Numbered from the stretch's first letter, positions 1 through 8,171 are shown. The stretch is DNA of 34,785 nucleotides from Flavobacteriaceae bacterium (GCA_029252265.1 JAQXBT010000062.1:1-34785); one strand, 5' to 3'. Notes: generated from the letters alone by a model not told the origin. Translations and numbers: made by a program.

Positions 1-274
1 TAGTGCCCGTTTTGGTTGTGTAAATACTTGTGAAATAATTAAAATCAAACCCTTTTGCAATGAGTTTATCCCGCGTTGATTTTGTTTTTTGATTTGGATT
101 CAGAGCCTCTAGAATCCGCCAGTTTTTTCGCAAACGATTATTAATATTTCGAATTAAATTTTTTTGATCTTTATTCACACGATTGTTAAAACTGTTTCGA
201 CAACCATCACTACAGAATTTCTTATCCGTACGACCCACAATAGGATCATTGCATTCAGGGCATTGTTTTTTCAT
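1..274 (-). CDS. Small zinc-ribbon (treble-clef-like) protein, C-terminus cut by window edge
   Basis: Reverse-strand translation from ATG at 274: MKKQCPECNDPIVGRTDKKFCSDGCRNSFNNRVNKDQKNLIRNINNRLRKNWRILEALNPNQ...; CPxC...CSxxC motif; ORF open to position 1 (not in the supplied ORF track). Confidence 0.75.
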   Translation of the reverse strand, partial: MKKQCPECNDPIVGRTDKKFCSDGCRNSFNNRVNKDQKNLIRNINNRLRKNWRILEALNPNQKTKSTRDKLIAKGFDFNYFTSIYTTKTGT

Positions 275-456
275 TCGAGATAGAATTATAGATTACAAGC
301 TATAAATGTACTGAAAATTATCCAATTACAAACGACTACAAGTAATTACAAACGAAATTAAACAGGTAATTACCGACTAACATTTGGACGTTACCGCATC
401 TTTGCAGTGTCGAATCGTTCGATAGTAAAACTGTAATAACCATAAAATTATTTATC

Positions 457-789
457 ATGAACACACTTAGAAACAAAGTACAGTTAATTGGAAACTTGGG
501 GAATGACCCTGAAATTATCACACTAGAAAGTGGAAAAAAATTAGCGAAATTTTCGTTAGCAACTAATGAAAACTACAAAGATGCAAACGGAGACAAACAA
601 ACAAAGACAGATTGGCATAACATCGTCGCTTGGAACAAAACCGCAGACATCATTGAAAAATATGTCACCAAAGGCAAAGAAATTGCGATTGAAGGAAAAC
701 TTACAAATCGATCTTATGAAACCAAAGAAGGCGAGAAACGATACATCACTGAAGTGGTGGTGAATGAAGTCTTGATGTTTGGGAAGTAA
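457..789 (+). CDS. ssb: Single-stranded DNA-binding protein (OB fold)
   Basis: MNTLRNKVQLIGNLGNDPEIITLESGKKLAKFSLATNE...DWHNIVAWNKTADIIEKYVTKGKEIAIEGKL: canonical SSB. Confidence 0.95.
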   Translation: MNTLRNKVQLIGNLGNDPEIITLESGKKLAKFSLATNENYKDANGDKQTKTDWHNIVAWNKTADIIEKYVTKGKEIAIEGKLTNRSYETKEGEKRYITEVVVNEVLMFGK

Positions 790-973
790 ACTCATCTTTC
801 TTTACAAAAGTCACCCGAACTTTACAGCGACTGATCAGTTATATGATTTAAAAAACGATCCCGATGAAAAAGTCAATTTATTTAATAATCCTCAATATGC
901 TGAACAATTAAAAATGTTAAAAGCAGAACTAAATTCTTATCTCTCTACTTTACCTGGTAAATTTGACCTTTAG
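785..973 (+). pseudogene. C-terminal remnant of a sulfatase
   Basis: KLIFLYKSHPNFTATDQLYDLKNDPDEKVNLFNNPQYAEQLKMLKAEL resembles the terminal segment of type I sulfatases (LYDLxxDPxExxNL); no catalytic N-terminal domain upstream, where ssb lies instead. Confidence 0.75.
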
Positions 974-1020
974 TTCCTTTTAGATTTTTAGAACTCGTAT
1001 GACTGCATTTAAGATGCTTA

Positions 1021-1048
1021 AAAACTCCGATGATTCATCGGAGTTTTC
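1021..1048 (+). terminator. Rho-independent-type terminator
   Basis: AAAACTCCGATGA/TTCATCGGAGTTTT inverted repeat followed by T-rich tract. Confidence 0.75.
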
Positions 1049-1265
1049 TTTAGTTATATCAGAAAATATAGGTCGATTTATGACAACTCATTTGACTTGT
1101 ATAAATTTATAAACTAGACATCACTAAAAAAAACTAGATCGTACTTTAAAAATTAAATGAAGCATTTGAAATACAAATGTTATATTGCAATATGAAATTG
1201 ATGGCTCTATTTTTAATATGAATAGGGCGGCTCACAAAATTTAAAGTCATCTAAAACAATATACA

Positions 1266-2243
1266 ATGAGTAAACCAAGCTTTATAAACGAACTCTCTAT
1301 TCCGGCCATTGCGGCACCAATGTTTTTAATTTCAGGCCCAAAACTGGTCATCGAATGTTGTAAGAACGGGATTGTAGGCACCTTTCCGGCGCTCAACCAA
1401 CGTACTAGCGAAGGCTTTGAAGAATGGTTGATTGAAATCAAGGCAGCACTTGTGGATTTTGAAAAAGAAACAGGAACAAAACCGGCACCTTTTGGCGTTA
1501 ATTTGATTGTTCATAAATCAAATCCAAGAGTAAAAGCTGATTTGGCACTCTGTGTCAAACACCAAGTCCCAATTATTATTACCTCATTGGGAGCCGTGCC
1601 TCAATTGGTAGAGGCCATCCATAGTTATGGCGGGCTGGTCTTTCATGATGTAATCAAAAAACGGCATGCCGAAAAAGCATCTGAAGCAGGGGTCGATGGA
1701 CTTATTGTGGTCGCAGCAGGTGCTGGTGGTCATGCAGGAACGCTGAACCCAATGCCGTTAGTCGCTGAAATTAAAAGCTTTTTTAAGAAAACTGTCATTT
1801 TATCGGGCTGTATTAGCAATGGGCGTGATATCGCATCGGCCATGCAAATGGGTGCAGATGTTGCTTATATGGGCACTCGATTTATCAATACAAAAGAGAG
1901 TAAAGCACCCAAAGCTTACAGGGATATGATTATTTCTAGTGGGGCTAATGATGTCATCTATACCGCTGCTATTTCTGGCGTTGCGGCTAATTTCCTTCGC
2001 CCAAGTATGGAAGCCATGGGGATTACGGAGGACATGCTAAGTCAGGATAAGAAAATTGATTTTGGAAGTGAACTCACCCCACATGAAAGTGAAGCAAAAG
2101 CCTGGGCCACCATCTGGTCGGCTGGGCAAGGTGTGACGAATATTCATGATTCCCCTTCTGTAGCAGAATTGGTCGCGACTATGAAAACGGAATTTAAACA
2201 AGCCATCGAAGCTCAACACCAACTTTTGGAAACGTATAAATAA
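1266..2243 (+). CDS. Nitronate monooxygenase (2-nitropropane dioxygenase family)
   Basis: IAAPMFLISGPKLVIECCKNGIVGTFPALN..., GVNLIVHKSNPR, GAGGHAG, ASAMQMGADVAYMGTRF motifs. Confidence 0.9.
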   Translation: MSKPSFINELSIPAIAAPMFLISGPKLVIECCKNGIVGTFPALNQRTSEGFEEWLIEIKAALVDFEKETGTKPAPFGVNLIVHKSNPRVKADLALCVKHQVPIIITSLGAVPQLVEAIHSYGGLVFHDVIKKRHAEKASEAGVDGLIVVAAGAGGHAGTLNPMPLVAEIKSFFKKTVILSGCISNGRDIASAMQMGADVAYMGTRFINTKESKAPKAYRDMIISSGANDVIYTAAISGVAANFLRPSMEAMGITEDMLSQDKKIDFGSELTPHESEAKAWATIWSAGQGVTNIHDSPSVAELVATMKTEFKQAIEAQHQLLETYK

Positions 2244-2263
2244 TTTTATAGACGTATAATTTT

Positions 2264-2288
2264 AAGCCTGTGAAAACAGGCTTTTTTT
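2264..2288 (+). terminator. Rho-independent terminator of the nitronate monooxygenase gene
   Basis: AAGCCTG-TGAAAA-CAGGCTT followed by T run. Confidence 0.85.
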
Positions 2289-3285
2289 AGGACGAATCGC
2301 GAACCGAAAGCGTAGAACTCACCACCACTTCTTTCATTTCTTTGGATTTGGTTCTCAGTGCTTCGACCATCATTGCTGCCGCGGAGTTTCCTATGGTATA
2401 ACTATGCTGATTGATGGTGGTTAGTTCGGGGGTCAAGTTATGTGCCATTCGTTCACTCGCGTAGCCTATCAATGCAACATCGGTTGGAATCTGTTTTCCA
2501 GATATTTTAACCCCTTTTAAAGCTGCTAAGGAGGCATCGGTATCTAATGCAATAATTGCATCGACAGGATTGTTTTTTAAATAATCGACCATCACACTAC
2601 CTGCAAGGCGTTCGTCCGATTCTAGGATCACCGGCGATAATCCGGCAGTAGCCATCGCTTTGACATACCCCTCCGTACGTTGCTGCCCCACATTTAATTT
2701 ATGAATGGTGGATAGTAACACAATATGCTTCCGTTTTGAACCGATTAATTTTTGAGTCGCTTCCGATAAGGCCGTAAAATCATTCGTCGTCACTTTTCCG
2801 CAGTTAACAGATTTAATCACCCGATCAAACATTACAATCGACTTCCCATTTTCCAGGACGTTTGTAAAATGATCATAGTTTTGTAACGACTGTGTTTCTT
2901 CACTCACGGCCACGATAAAACCATCAACGACCCCATTGGATAACATATTAAATGTTTCCACTTCTTTGGCGTGCGATTCTTTGGTTAAACACACAATAAT
3001 ATTAAAATTAGTATCCGAAATTAAACTCTCAATCCCATACAACGCGCGTGCAAAAAAACTGTTTTGAACACTTGGAATCACCACAGCAATGGTATTGGTT
3101 TTTCCTGATTTTAGACCAACTGCAATTTTATTGGGTTGATAATTGTGAAGTTTTGCCAATTCAACAATCCTTGTTTTGGTGGCATCACTTATCTCGTGAC
3201 TGTCATTCAGTGCTTTTGAAATGGTTGAAATAGATACCCCTAAAATAGATGACAATTGTTTTAATGTAATATTGGATCCCGCCAT
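2287..3285 (-). CDS. LacI-family transcriptional regulator
   Basis: MAGSNITLKQLSSILGVSISTISKALNDSHEISDATKTRIVELAKLHNYQPNKIAVGLKSGKTNTIAVVIPSVQNSFF; LacI HTH plus periplasmic-binding-like domain. Start placed at the internal ATG 3285 because a promoter -7 motif lies at 3310-3317 (ORF track start 3312). Confidence 0.93.
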   Translation of the reverse strand: MAGSNITLKQLSSILGVSISTISKALNDSHEISDATKTRIVELAKLHNYQPNKIAVGLKSGKTNTIAVVIPSVQNSFFARALYGIESLISDTNFNIIVCLTKESHAKEVETFNMLSNGVVDGFIVAVSEETQSLQNYDHFTNVLENGKSIVMFDRVIKSVNCGKVTTNDFTALSEATQKLIGSKRKHIVLLSTIHKLNVGQQRTEGYVKAMATAGLSPVILESDERLAGSVMVDYLKNNPVDAIIALDTDASLAALKGVKISGKQIPTDVALIGYASERMAHNLTPELTTINQHSYTIGNSAAAMMVEALRTKSKEMKEVVVSSTLSVRDSS

Positions 3286-3309
3286 GTAAGCAATGTGGTT
3301 AGTGAAACT

Positions 3310-3340
3310 CAAAGGTACTATAAGCTAAGGTCTCAACAAA
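3310..3340 (-). promoter_or_regulatory. Bacteroidota sigma-ABfr type promoter for the LacI-family gene
   Basis: Minus strand TTTG (3340-3337) - N19 - TACCTTTG (3317-3310); matches TTTG-N19-TAnnTTTG. Confidence 0.8.
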
Positions 3341-3347
3341 ATTTAAT

Positions 3348-3361
3348 TAGATTCTAATCTA
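3348..3361. promoter_or_regulatory. Candidate operator palindrome
   Basis: TAGATT-CT-AATCTA, 6+6 inverted repeat about 7 bp upstream of the -33 box. Confidence 0.4.
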
Positions 3362-3830
3362 TTTTAAAAGCCGTTGCAAAAACAACTTCATTGCAGTCAC
3401 GTTAGTCAAGTCAATCATTATAACATCTCAAACTAAGACACAGAATTTATCACATTAATTAAAAGCTATCCCAATATTTGACAATGATATAAACATATCC
3501 ATCACCCATGCTTGACATTTCAAATTTATACATATAGCCATCGCTTGTTAGTAGATCAAAAAATACTTGATTGTACTCTGAGCCTGATAACCTACCCAAG
3601 CTTTTCCAATTAGAAGACGAGTAGGATAATCCAACTTTCGAACCATCAAACGATGCGTTGATTCTAAGACTCCCTGAAAGACAACTAATATATAAATTAG
3701 TATTTCCAGCTAATACCATATCAAATCTATTGTTAGAAGGAATCCCTAGAGCAGTGTCAATATAATTGTCTCCTGGATTTGTATCTCTTATTCTGAGTTT
3801 TTGAATTGTAACCTCGGGGTCTTGAATAAT

Positions 3831-3962
3831 TTTCTCCCAACGCCCAGTATCTGAAACGGGGCTAGAATTTGAATTTAATCCCGATTTATTTTTATATAGT
3901 TTACCACCATAATTAATAATATCATTGGTAACATACGATCCACCATTTGTTAAGGATTTCCA
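3831..3962 (-). repeat. Protein repeat module 3
   Basis: WKSLTNGGSYVTNDIINYGGKLYKNKSGLNSNSSPVSDTGRWEK. Confidence 0.85.
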
Positions 3963-4096
3963 AAAAGGAACCCCCGTGTCGCCACCGCCTACCGCATGTG
4001 TGGTCAAAGCTGTCCAAGTGGCTCCCGTAGTTCCTTCGGCAAAGACTGTACCGGCGGCTATATTGCCGTTAGCTTGGTAAATTTTCCCGTCTTCTA

Positions 4097-4106
4097 CCAT
4101 CCCATC
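4097..4106. repeat. Exact 5-bp tandem duplication (CCATC x2) causing a frameshift
   Basis: CCATCCCATC on + strand; removing one copy joins ...YKIGDT to MVEDGKIYQ in one frame. Confidence 0.85.
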
Positions 4107-4585
4107 GTATCTCCTATCTTGTAATCATTGTTTACATGATAAATCGCAAACCCAGTCCCTCCTCCTCTAGACAATTCAATGACTTGTAAATAACCAAAAA
4201 TTGTTCCTTGCCCTGTGAAGTCAAAGGTTTCAGTTATAACTTCTAAATGAACAGTTGTGTCCACTGTTGGGGTATAAACAACGCTCGCTTCCGGAGATTC
4301 TGAATACTTCTGATAATTAGATCCTGGCATTTGCCTTGAAGCGTTTCCAAGACGCGTTCCATTAGCAGTTTCCCATTGTGTTCTTAACTCATTTGATGTA
4401 CTTACACTAAAGTAACCGCTCAGAGAACTTCTCAAAAGATAGGTTGTCCCTTTTTTTAAACTGACCGCTGTTAATGTGTATTCCATTCCAAATGATTCCT
4501 GAACACTGAACTCGAGGTGTGTACCAGCACCCACTCCTACGGTAGTTACTTCGGCTTGTAAATAGTTTGGACTTGCTGGGGTTTT

Positions 4586-4720
4586 CAAAGTTTCCCAATC
4601 AACAACATTCGAGTTAGGAGATGTGTCTGTGTTAGTTCCTGTAATGTTTTTATAGAAACTTCCTAAATAAATAACTATATCATTTATCGCATAGGCGCCT
4701 CCGTTTGTGTTACTTTTCCA
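4586..4720 (-). repeat. Protein repeat module 2
   Basis: WKSNTNGGAYAINDIVIYLGSFYKNITGTNTDTSPNSNVVDWETL. Confidence 0.85.
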
Positions 4721-4861
4721 ATTTGTTGAAAATGTATCGGTCTCCAGATTTCCTGTTGTGGCAATATCAGTTCCATCATTTTGTAGTGCGGTTGACTCTA
4801 CCCAGTTTGTACCGTCCCATCTAAGTGTATTATTTGTAGCTGTTCCTGCTATTAATCCCTT

Positions 4862-4996
4862 TAAACTTTCCCAGTTTGTGGTCTCTAAAGTCGGGTCAAT
4901 ATCCGTATTGACTCCTGTTAAGCTTTTATATAATACGCCATTATAATTGACAATATCATTTGTGGTATAACTCCCACCATTTGTGTCAGATTTCCA
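4862..4996 (-). repeat. Protein repeat module 1
   Basis: WKSDTNGGSYTTNDIVNYNGVLYKSLTGVNTDIDPTLETTNWESL. Confidence 0.85.
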
Positions 4997-5418
4997 GAGA
5001 GGAACAACATCACCACCCATAGCGTTCCGTCTGAACCATCGTGAAGCATTACAGCATCTAAATCGGTGTCATACACCTGCAAACCTATTGCTTTCCCTAC
5101 AATTGCCATACGTTGTGCTGTGGTGAGCCTTGGCATTAAGAACCCTTTGTCTGTTGCTGTAATATCTAATGCCGCAGAAGCATCTGGCGTAGTGGTGCCG
5201 ATACCCACTTGAGAATAAGTGGTCAGTCCTACTGCAAAAAACAGGACTGTTAATAGCTTTGTTTTTAAAATATTCATTTTTTTAGGTTGATTTGGCATGG
5301 GCTTATTTTTTTTTATAATTGGTTCATTTAATTCGCAAACACACAATACTGTTTATGTTTTTTTTAAAAAAAATTAACAAACCAAATTTCAATAAAATTA
5401 ACCAAAACAAAAATACCT

Positions 5419-5448
5419 ATGTAACAAACGGCATATTGACGTAATAAA
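5419..5448 (+). repeat. Intergenic direct repeat copy 1
   Basis: ATGTAACAAACGGCATATTGACGTAATAAA; 28/30 identical to 5548-5577. Confidence 0.8.
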
Positions 5449-5547
5449 GAGCCATTTTAATGTCATATACGGCTATAAGGCTTATACGCACTTTATATAA
5501 GGTTAACATCGTAAAGGTCGTCATACCAACATAAAACTTAAACAGTT

Positions 5548-5577
5548 ATGTAACAAACGGCAAATTGACATAATAAA
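5548..5577 (+). repeat. Intergenic direct repeat copy 2
   Basis: ATGTAACAAACGGCAAATTGACATAATAAA; 28/30 identical to 5419-5448. Confidence 0.8.
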
Positions 5578-5644
5578 TGGGAGGCGAAATGTAATAATCG
5601 GAATTTTATGTGTGTGTTATTAGATCTAATACTATAAAAAAGTC

Positions 5645-5675
5645 AAAAAAAAACCTGCCTATACAGATAGGCAGG
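5645..5675 (-). terminator. Rho-independent terminator of the rhlE-VF530 transcript
   Basis: Minus strand CCTGCCTAT-loop-ATAGGCAGG followed by a run of 9 T. Confidence 0.85.
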
Positions 5676-5777
5676 AAATTTCACTAGCGCAATGCTAGTC
5701 GTGTTTACCCCACGTTTAGATCACAATAACGGAATATTAGTTAAAAACCCAAAGACTCGTGAAAACATAACCTATCC

Positions 5778-5999
5778 CTACTGCGTCTTCAACCACCTCA
5801 AGTAGAGGTTTTCAACTTTGGTACGTGCCCAAGGCGTCCGTCTGAGAAACTTAAGACTGGATTTTAGGGTTGGACCATCGGTAAAACAACGAATATTTAT
5901 TTTTTCGCCCATCACTTCCCAGCCATAATGGGCTTCGAGAGCAACGAGAATTTGCTCCAATTTCACGCCGTGTAAAGGGTTATTTGGTTGGGTTTCCAT
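5778..5999 (-). CDS. VF530 family (DUF2132) small DNA-binding-like protein
   Basis: NNPLHGVKLEQILVALEAHYGWEVMGEKINIRCFTDGPTLKSSLKFLRRTPWARTKVENLY. Confidence 0.85.
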   Translation of the reverse strand: METQPNNPLHGVKLEQILVALEAHYGWEVMGEKINIRCFTDGPTLKSSLKFLRRTPWARTKVENLYLRWLKTQ

Positions 6000-6004
6000 A
6001 AAAA

Positions 6005-7264
6005 TTAACGGCGACGGTAATTGTTCGATCGGTTGCCACCACCACCCGCAGACCCCTGACGCTTATTACTTGGACGCGCCCCTCTACGTTGTCGGCCACC
6101 CCCTTGTTTTGGCGGTACTGTAGAAGCGTTCGGATCGGGTTCAAACCCTTCCACAATTTCTTTCTTAAAGCGTTGCTTCGTTAGTTTTTCAATAGAAGTC
6201 AAATAAGACGTTTCTTCTGCACACACCAACGACAAAGCAACCCCATTGGCCCCTGCCCTTCCGGTACGTCCAATGCGGTGTACATAATCTTCTGGGATGT
6301 TTGGAAGTTCGTAATTAACCACATGTGGCAACAATGGAATATCCAATCCACGTGCAGCAATATCAGTCGCCACCAAAACTCTAACATCGTGGTTTTTGAA
6401 ACCTGCCAATGCTTTGGTTCGCGCTCCCTGACTTTTATTTCCATGAATCGCCATAGCAGAAATCCGTGCACTTTCTAGTTTTTTACAAAGGTTGTTAGCC
6501 CCGTGTTTGGTACGGGTAAATACCAAGACTTGTTTCCACTGTCCATCTTTTATGAGCTTGATTAACAGATTTGTTTTTTTCTCTTTTGCCACTCTGTATA
6601 CTTCTTGCTTAATCGCTTCAACGGTTGTATTTTCGGGAGTTGCTTCTACAAGTGTTGGGCGCAGTAAAATGGTTTGGGCCAAGCTTTTGATTTCTCTTGA
6701 AAACGTGGCCGAAAACATTAAGTTTTGACGTCTGGAAGGAATTAATGATCTAATTTTATCAATGTCACGTTTGAATCCCATGTCTAACATACGGTCCGCT
6801 TCATCGAGCACAAAAATCTCAACTTTAGATAACGACAAGTGGCCTTGGTTTTCCAAATCGATCAATCGACCTGGGGTAGCGACCAAAATATCAACTCCAT
6901 TTCTCAGGTGTTTGATTTGTGGATTTTGATTCACACCACCAAAAATAACGGCAGCTCGAAGGTCCAAAAACTTACTATAATGTTTAACGTTGGTATATAC
7001 TTGGTCGGCTAATTCTCTTGTTGGTGTTAACACGAGCGCCCGAACAGGACGACGGTGTGGCACTGGATTTTTAGCTAATATTTGCAACATTGGCAGAGTA
7101 AATCCTGCGGTTTTTCCAGTCCCTGTTTGGGCAGATGCTAATACATCCAGTCCTTCAAGAATGGGAGGAATTGCTTTTTGTTGTATCGGGGAAGGAGTTT
7201 CGTAGCCCTGTAATCGGACTGCTTTAAGTAGGACTTCAATAAGTCCTAAAGATTGAAATGTCAT
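6005..7264 (-). CDS. rhlE: DEAD-box RNA helicase, RhlE-like
   Basis: [38 protein letters not shown] motifs; Gly/Arg-rich C-terminal tail. Confidence 0.92.
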   Translation of the reverse strand: MTFQSLGLIEVLLKAVRLQGYETPSPIQQKAIPPILEGLDVLASAQTGTGKTAGFTLPMLQILAKNPVPHRRPVRALVLTPTRELADQVYTNVKHYSKFLDLRAAVIFGGVNQNPQIKHLRNGVDILVATPGRLIDLENQGHLSLSKVEIFVLDEADRMLDMGFKRDIDKIRSLIPSRRQNLMFSATFSREIKSLAQTILLRPTLVEATPENTTVEAIKQEVYRVAKEKKTNLLIKLIKDGQWKQVLVFTRTKHGANNLCKKLESARISAMAIHGNKSQGARTKALAGFKNHDVRVLVATDIAARGLDIPLLPHVVNYELPNIPEDYVHRIGRTGRAGANGVALSLVCAEETSYLTSIEKLTKQRFKKEIVEGFEPDPNASTVPPKQGGGRQRRGARPSNKRQGSAGGGGNRSNNYRRR

Positions 7265-7347
7265 AAATTATGTTTTGAAAATGACAATATACAATACGAT
7301 AGGTCATTCTGAACGATGGCACAAAGGTACATTTTATTTTAAATAAA

Positions 7348-8106
7348 TTAACGTGTAAACACCAATTTAGTGGCTGTTGACAGATTTGAGTCATACGCAT
7401 AGCCCTCTGTTGTGAACGTTTTTAATCCTTCAACTGATTCTACAGTATTTTCAAGGATGTGACGCGTCATATACCCACGCGCTCGTTTTGCAAAAATAGC
7501 GATGGTTTTATACTGGCCGTTTTTAAACTCTTTAAAATCGATATGAATAACAGGCACTTTAAGAACCTTAATATCAATGGCTTTAAAATATTCTTGGCTC
7601 GCTAAGTTGACAAACAACTCATCATCTTTTAATTCCTCATTCAGCGCAGTGGTCACTTTTTTGCGCCAAAACTCATAGAGGTTTTTCGATTTCCCGACTG
7701 GAAATTTAGTCCCCATTTCCAAGCGATACGGCTGCACTAAATCCAAAGGTTTCAACAACCCGTACAAGCCCGATATAATTCGGACGGAGTCTTGAAGAGT
7801 TTCTAATTTTGATTCCGAAATGGTGTATGCGTCAATCCCACGATACACATCGCCATTAAACGCATAAATAGCGGGGCGTGCATTTTTAGATGTGAAAGGG
7901 ATTGCCCATTCTTGGTTGCGCTCGTAATTAAGCTGACCTAAATTGGATGAAATATGCATTAACTCAGAAAGTGTTTTTGCAGATTTCTTTTTTAACAACG
8001 AATTGAGCTGCTGTGCTTCACTCAAAAAACAACTTTGAGTGTTTAATGAGGTCGGTAATTCGCTCTCGTAATTTAACGATTTTGCAGGTGAGATGACAAG
8101 TTTCAT
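7348..8106 (-). CDS. yaaA: Peroxide stress protein YaaA family (UPF0246)
   Basis: MKLVISPAKSLNYES..., PAIYAFNGDVYRGIDA, ISGLYGLLKPLDLVQPYRLEMGTK, FAKRARGYMTRHIL. Confidence 0.95.
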   Translation of the reverse strand: MKLVISPAKSLNYESELPTSLNTQSCFLSEAQQLNSLLKKKSAKTLSELMHISSNLGQLNYERNQEWAIPFTSKNARPAIYAFNGDVYRGIDAYTISESKLETLQDSVRIISGLYGLLKPLDLVQPYRLEMGTKFPVGKSKNLYEFWRKKVTTALNEELKDDELFVNLASQEYFKAIDIKVLKVPVIHIDFKEFKNGQYKTIAIFAKRARGYMTRHILENTVESVEGLKTFTTEGYAYDSNLSTATKLVFTR

Positions 8107-8123
8107 AAAGCTAATTTATATCT

Positions 8124-8154
8124 CAAAGTTAAGAAGTAAGGTGCAAGACTCAAA
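8124..8154 (-). promoter_or_regulatory. Bacteroidota-type promoter for yaaA
   Basis: Minus strand TTTG (8154-8151) - N19 - TAACTTTG (8131-8124). Confidence 0.75.
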
Positions 8155-8171
8155 ACAATCTAAAGAAAATT

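Larger units (their letters stand above)
3459..5277 (-). pseudogene. Secreted modular surface protein with repeated CBM5/12-like (chitin-binding-like) modules, split over three frames by two indels
   Basis: Signal peptide + VGIGTTTPDASAALDITATDKGFLMPRLTTAQRMAI (ORF 4918..5346), continued in 4094..5020 and 3459..4100; adding one G at the G3 run (5016-5018) and removing one copy of a 5-bp tandem duplication (4097-4106) restores one ORF. Confidence 0.8.

Noticed and set aside
336-521. 61-aa minus ORF overlapping the ssb promoter and start
   Set aside because: Antisense to a clear ssb gene with no recognisable family; likely spurious.
556-763. Overlapping ORFs inside ssb (556..795 minus, 566..763 plus)
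   Set aside because: Alternative frames of a conserved gene, low-complexity translations.
1100-1193. Short AT palindromes TATAAATTTATA (1100-1111) and ATATTGCAATAT (1182-1193)
   Set aside because: Expected at this length in AT-rich intergenic DNA; no supporting spacing or motif.
4407-4946. ORFs 4407..4598 (minus) and 4707..4946 (plus) within the modular surface gene
   Set aside because: Alternative frames/antisense of the repeat-containing gene.
5016-5018. Classical homopolymer phase variation at the G3 run
   Set aside because: Three bases are too short for a contingency locus; a one-off deletion or assembly error is more likely, so only mentioned as an alternative.
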